Shown here one piece after another: positions 5,215 to 5,585 of a DNA stretch of 5,585 bases (positions are counted from its first letter, which is position 1; each line of letters begins with the position of its first letter). Below the pieces are notes generated by a model that saw only the letters and a program-made list of their open reading frames with translations, was not told the DNA's origin and made no database searches. The DNA is from CAYJFX01 sp964370315 (lineage in GTDB: Bacteria > Spirochaetota > Spirochaetia > Treponematales > Treponemataceae): positions 1-5,585 of the forward strand of contig CAYJIS010000073.1 of assembly GCA_964370315.1 (NCBI GenBank), given 5' to 3'. Made by a program: the position numbers and the translations under genes.

Positions 5215-5585
5215 TTATTTTTCGTGTCTTACCTTTCCCACTTTTTCCAAATCCAACAATGTTTTTGCAGGGTCTTTTTGTTGTGCAAGGAAAATCATAG
5301 CAGCAATAACGTATGGCTTAAATCCTGCTTCCTTGTATAGAGGAACACGGTAGCGGTCAAATACGCTTGCTTCTACTTCACCTTCTTTACAGCTTACGCC
5401 AGTAATGTCGGCTGGTAGACAGTGCATGTACAATGCTTTTCCGCCCTTTGTGAGCTTCATTTTTTCTTCAGTACATTCCCAATCTTTGTGCTTTGCGTTT
5501 TCAGCCAAAAGTTCTTTTTCAAGAGCCTTGATGCCGTCTTGGTCGTTTTCTGCATACAGTTTTGTTCTTTTTTCCATAGCACCAA
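5215..5585 (-). CDS. ygeW: YgeW-family knotted carbamoyltransferase, C-terminal part
   Basis: About 122 C-terminal residues are visible; the reading frame continues past the right edge, so the first methionine seen (5577) is internal. The fragment matches the end of E. coli YgeW as I recall it: MEKRTKLYAEND near the start, HKDWECTEEKM, then ALYMHCLPADITGVSCKEGE, VFDRYRVPLYKEA and KPYVIAAMI. HCLP is the motif by which ornithine- and aspartate-type carbamoyltransferases hold the carbamoyl group and amino substrate. The SGVSC/TGVSC segment after it separates this family from ordinary ornithine carbamoyltransferase. The family's physiological substrate is unsettled; it is usually found with genes for purine, ureide or diaminopropionate breakdown. 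Here carbamate kinase downstream on the same strand suggests a catabolic, ATP-yielding role (inference). Confidence 0.9.
   Translation of the reverse strand, partial: GAMEKRTKLYAENDQDGIKALEKELLAENAKHKDWECTEEKMKLTKGGKALYMHCLPADITGVSCKEGEVEASVFDRYRVPLYKEAGFKPYVIAAMIFLAQQKDPAKTLLDLEKVGKVRHEK

Noticed and set aside
5215..5577. A complete 120-residue gene starting at the first visible methionine
   Set aside because: The frame stays open to the window edge, and the visible part aligns only to the C-terminal third of YgeW, so this methionine is internal.

Overview
The window most resembles a low-to-moderate-GC host-associated spirochaete, probably Treponema. This is inferred from gene content: a lipoprotein with a GC-PQPTDGG-type N-terminus and a formylglycine-generating-enzyme (FGE-sulfatase/SUMF1) fold, a YgeW-type knotted carbamoyltransferase with a carbamate kinase, and a membrane chemoreceptor. 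No marker gene in the window fixes the species.

Layout. Positions 1-444 hold a minus-strand unit: a near-consensus sigma-70 promoter, tRNA-Thr(GGU), rpmG (ribosomal protein L33, absent from an ORF list because of its size) and tRNA-Trp(CCA), which runs off the left edge. In many bacteria this block leads into secE-nusG. Positions 571-2551 hold a divergently transcribed chemoreceptor with six predicted membrane helices and no obvious extracytoplasmic sensor domain. It ends at a hairpin that probably terminates transcription in both directions. Positions 2563-3588 hold carbamate kinase (arcC) on the minus strand with its own promoter. Positions 3632-4992 hold a separate minus-strand unit: promoter, a leader of about 195 nt with an attenuator-like hairpin, the FGE-fold lipoprotein, a long 3' region with the relic of a second FGE-type gene, and a strong terminator. 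Positions 4993-5211 carry no convincing gene but several hairpins, including two that share the same six-base loop. Positions 5215-5585 hold the C-terminal part of a YgeW-family carbamoyltransferase that enters from the right edge.

How the parts fit. YgeW-type carbamoyltransferase and carbamate kinase plausibly form a catabolic pair: the first releases carbamoyl phosphate from a carbamoylated substrate and the second uses it to make ATP. They have the same orientation but are separated by the lipoprotein unit, which has its own promoter and terminator and looks more GC-rich by eye. This suggests a surface-lipoprotein cassette has settled between two metabolic genes. The lipoprotein lacks the catalytic cysteines of true FGE, and its fold is the one used by diversity-generating retroelement targets in Treponema. 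No reverse transcriptase or template repeat is visible here, so that link is only a hypothesis.
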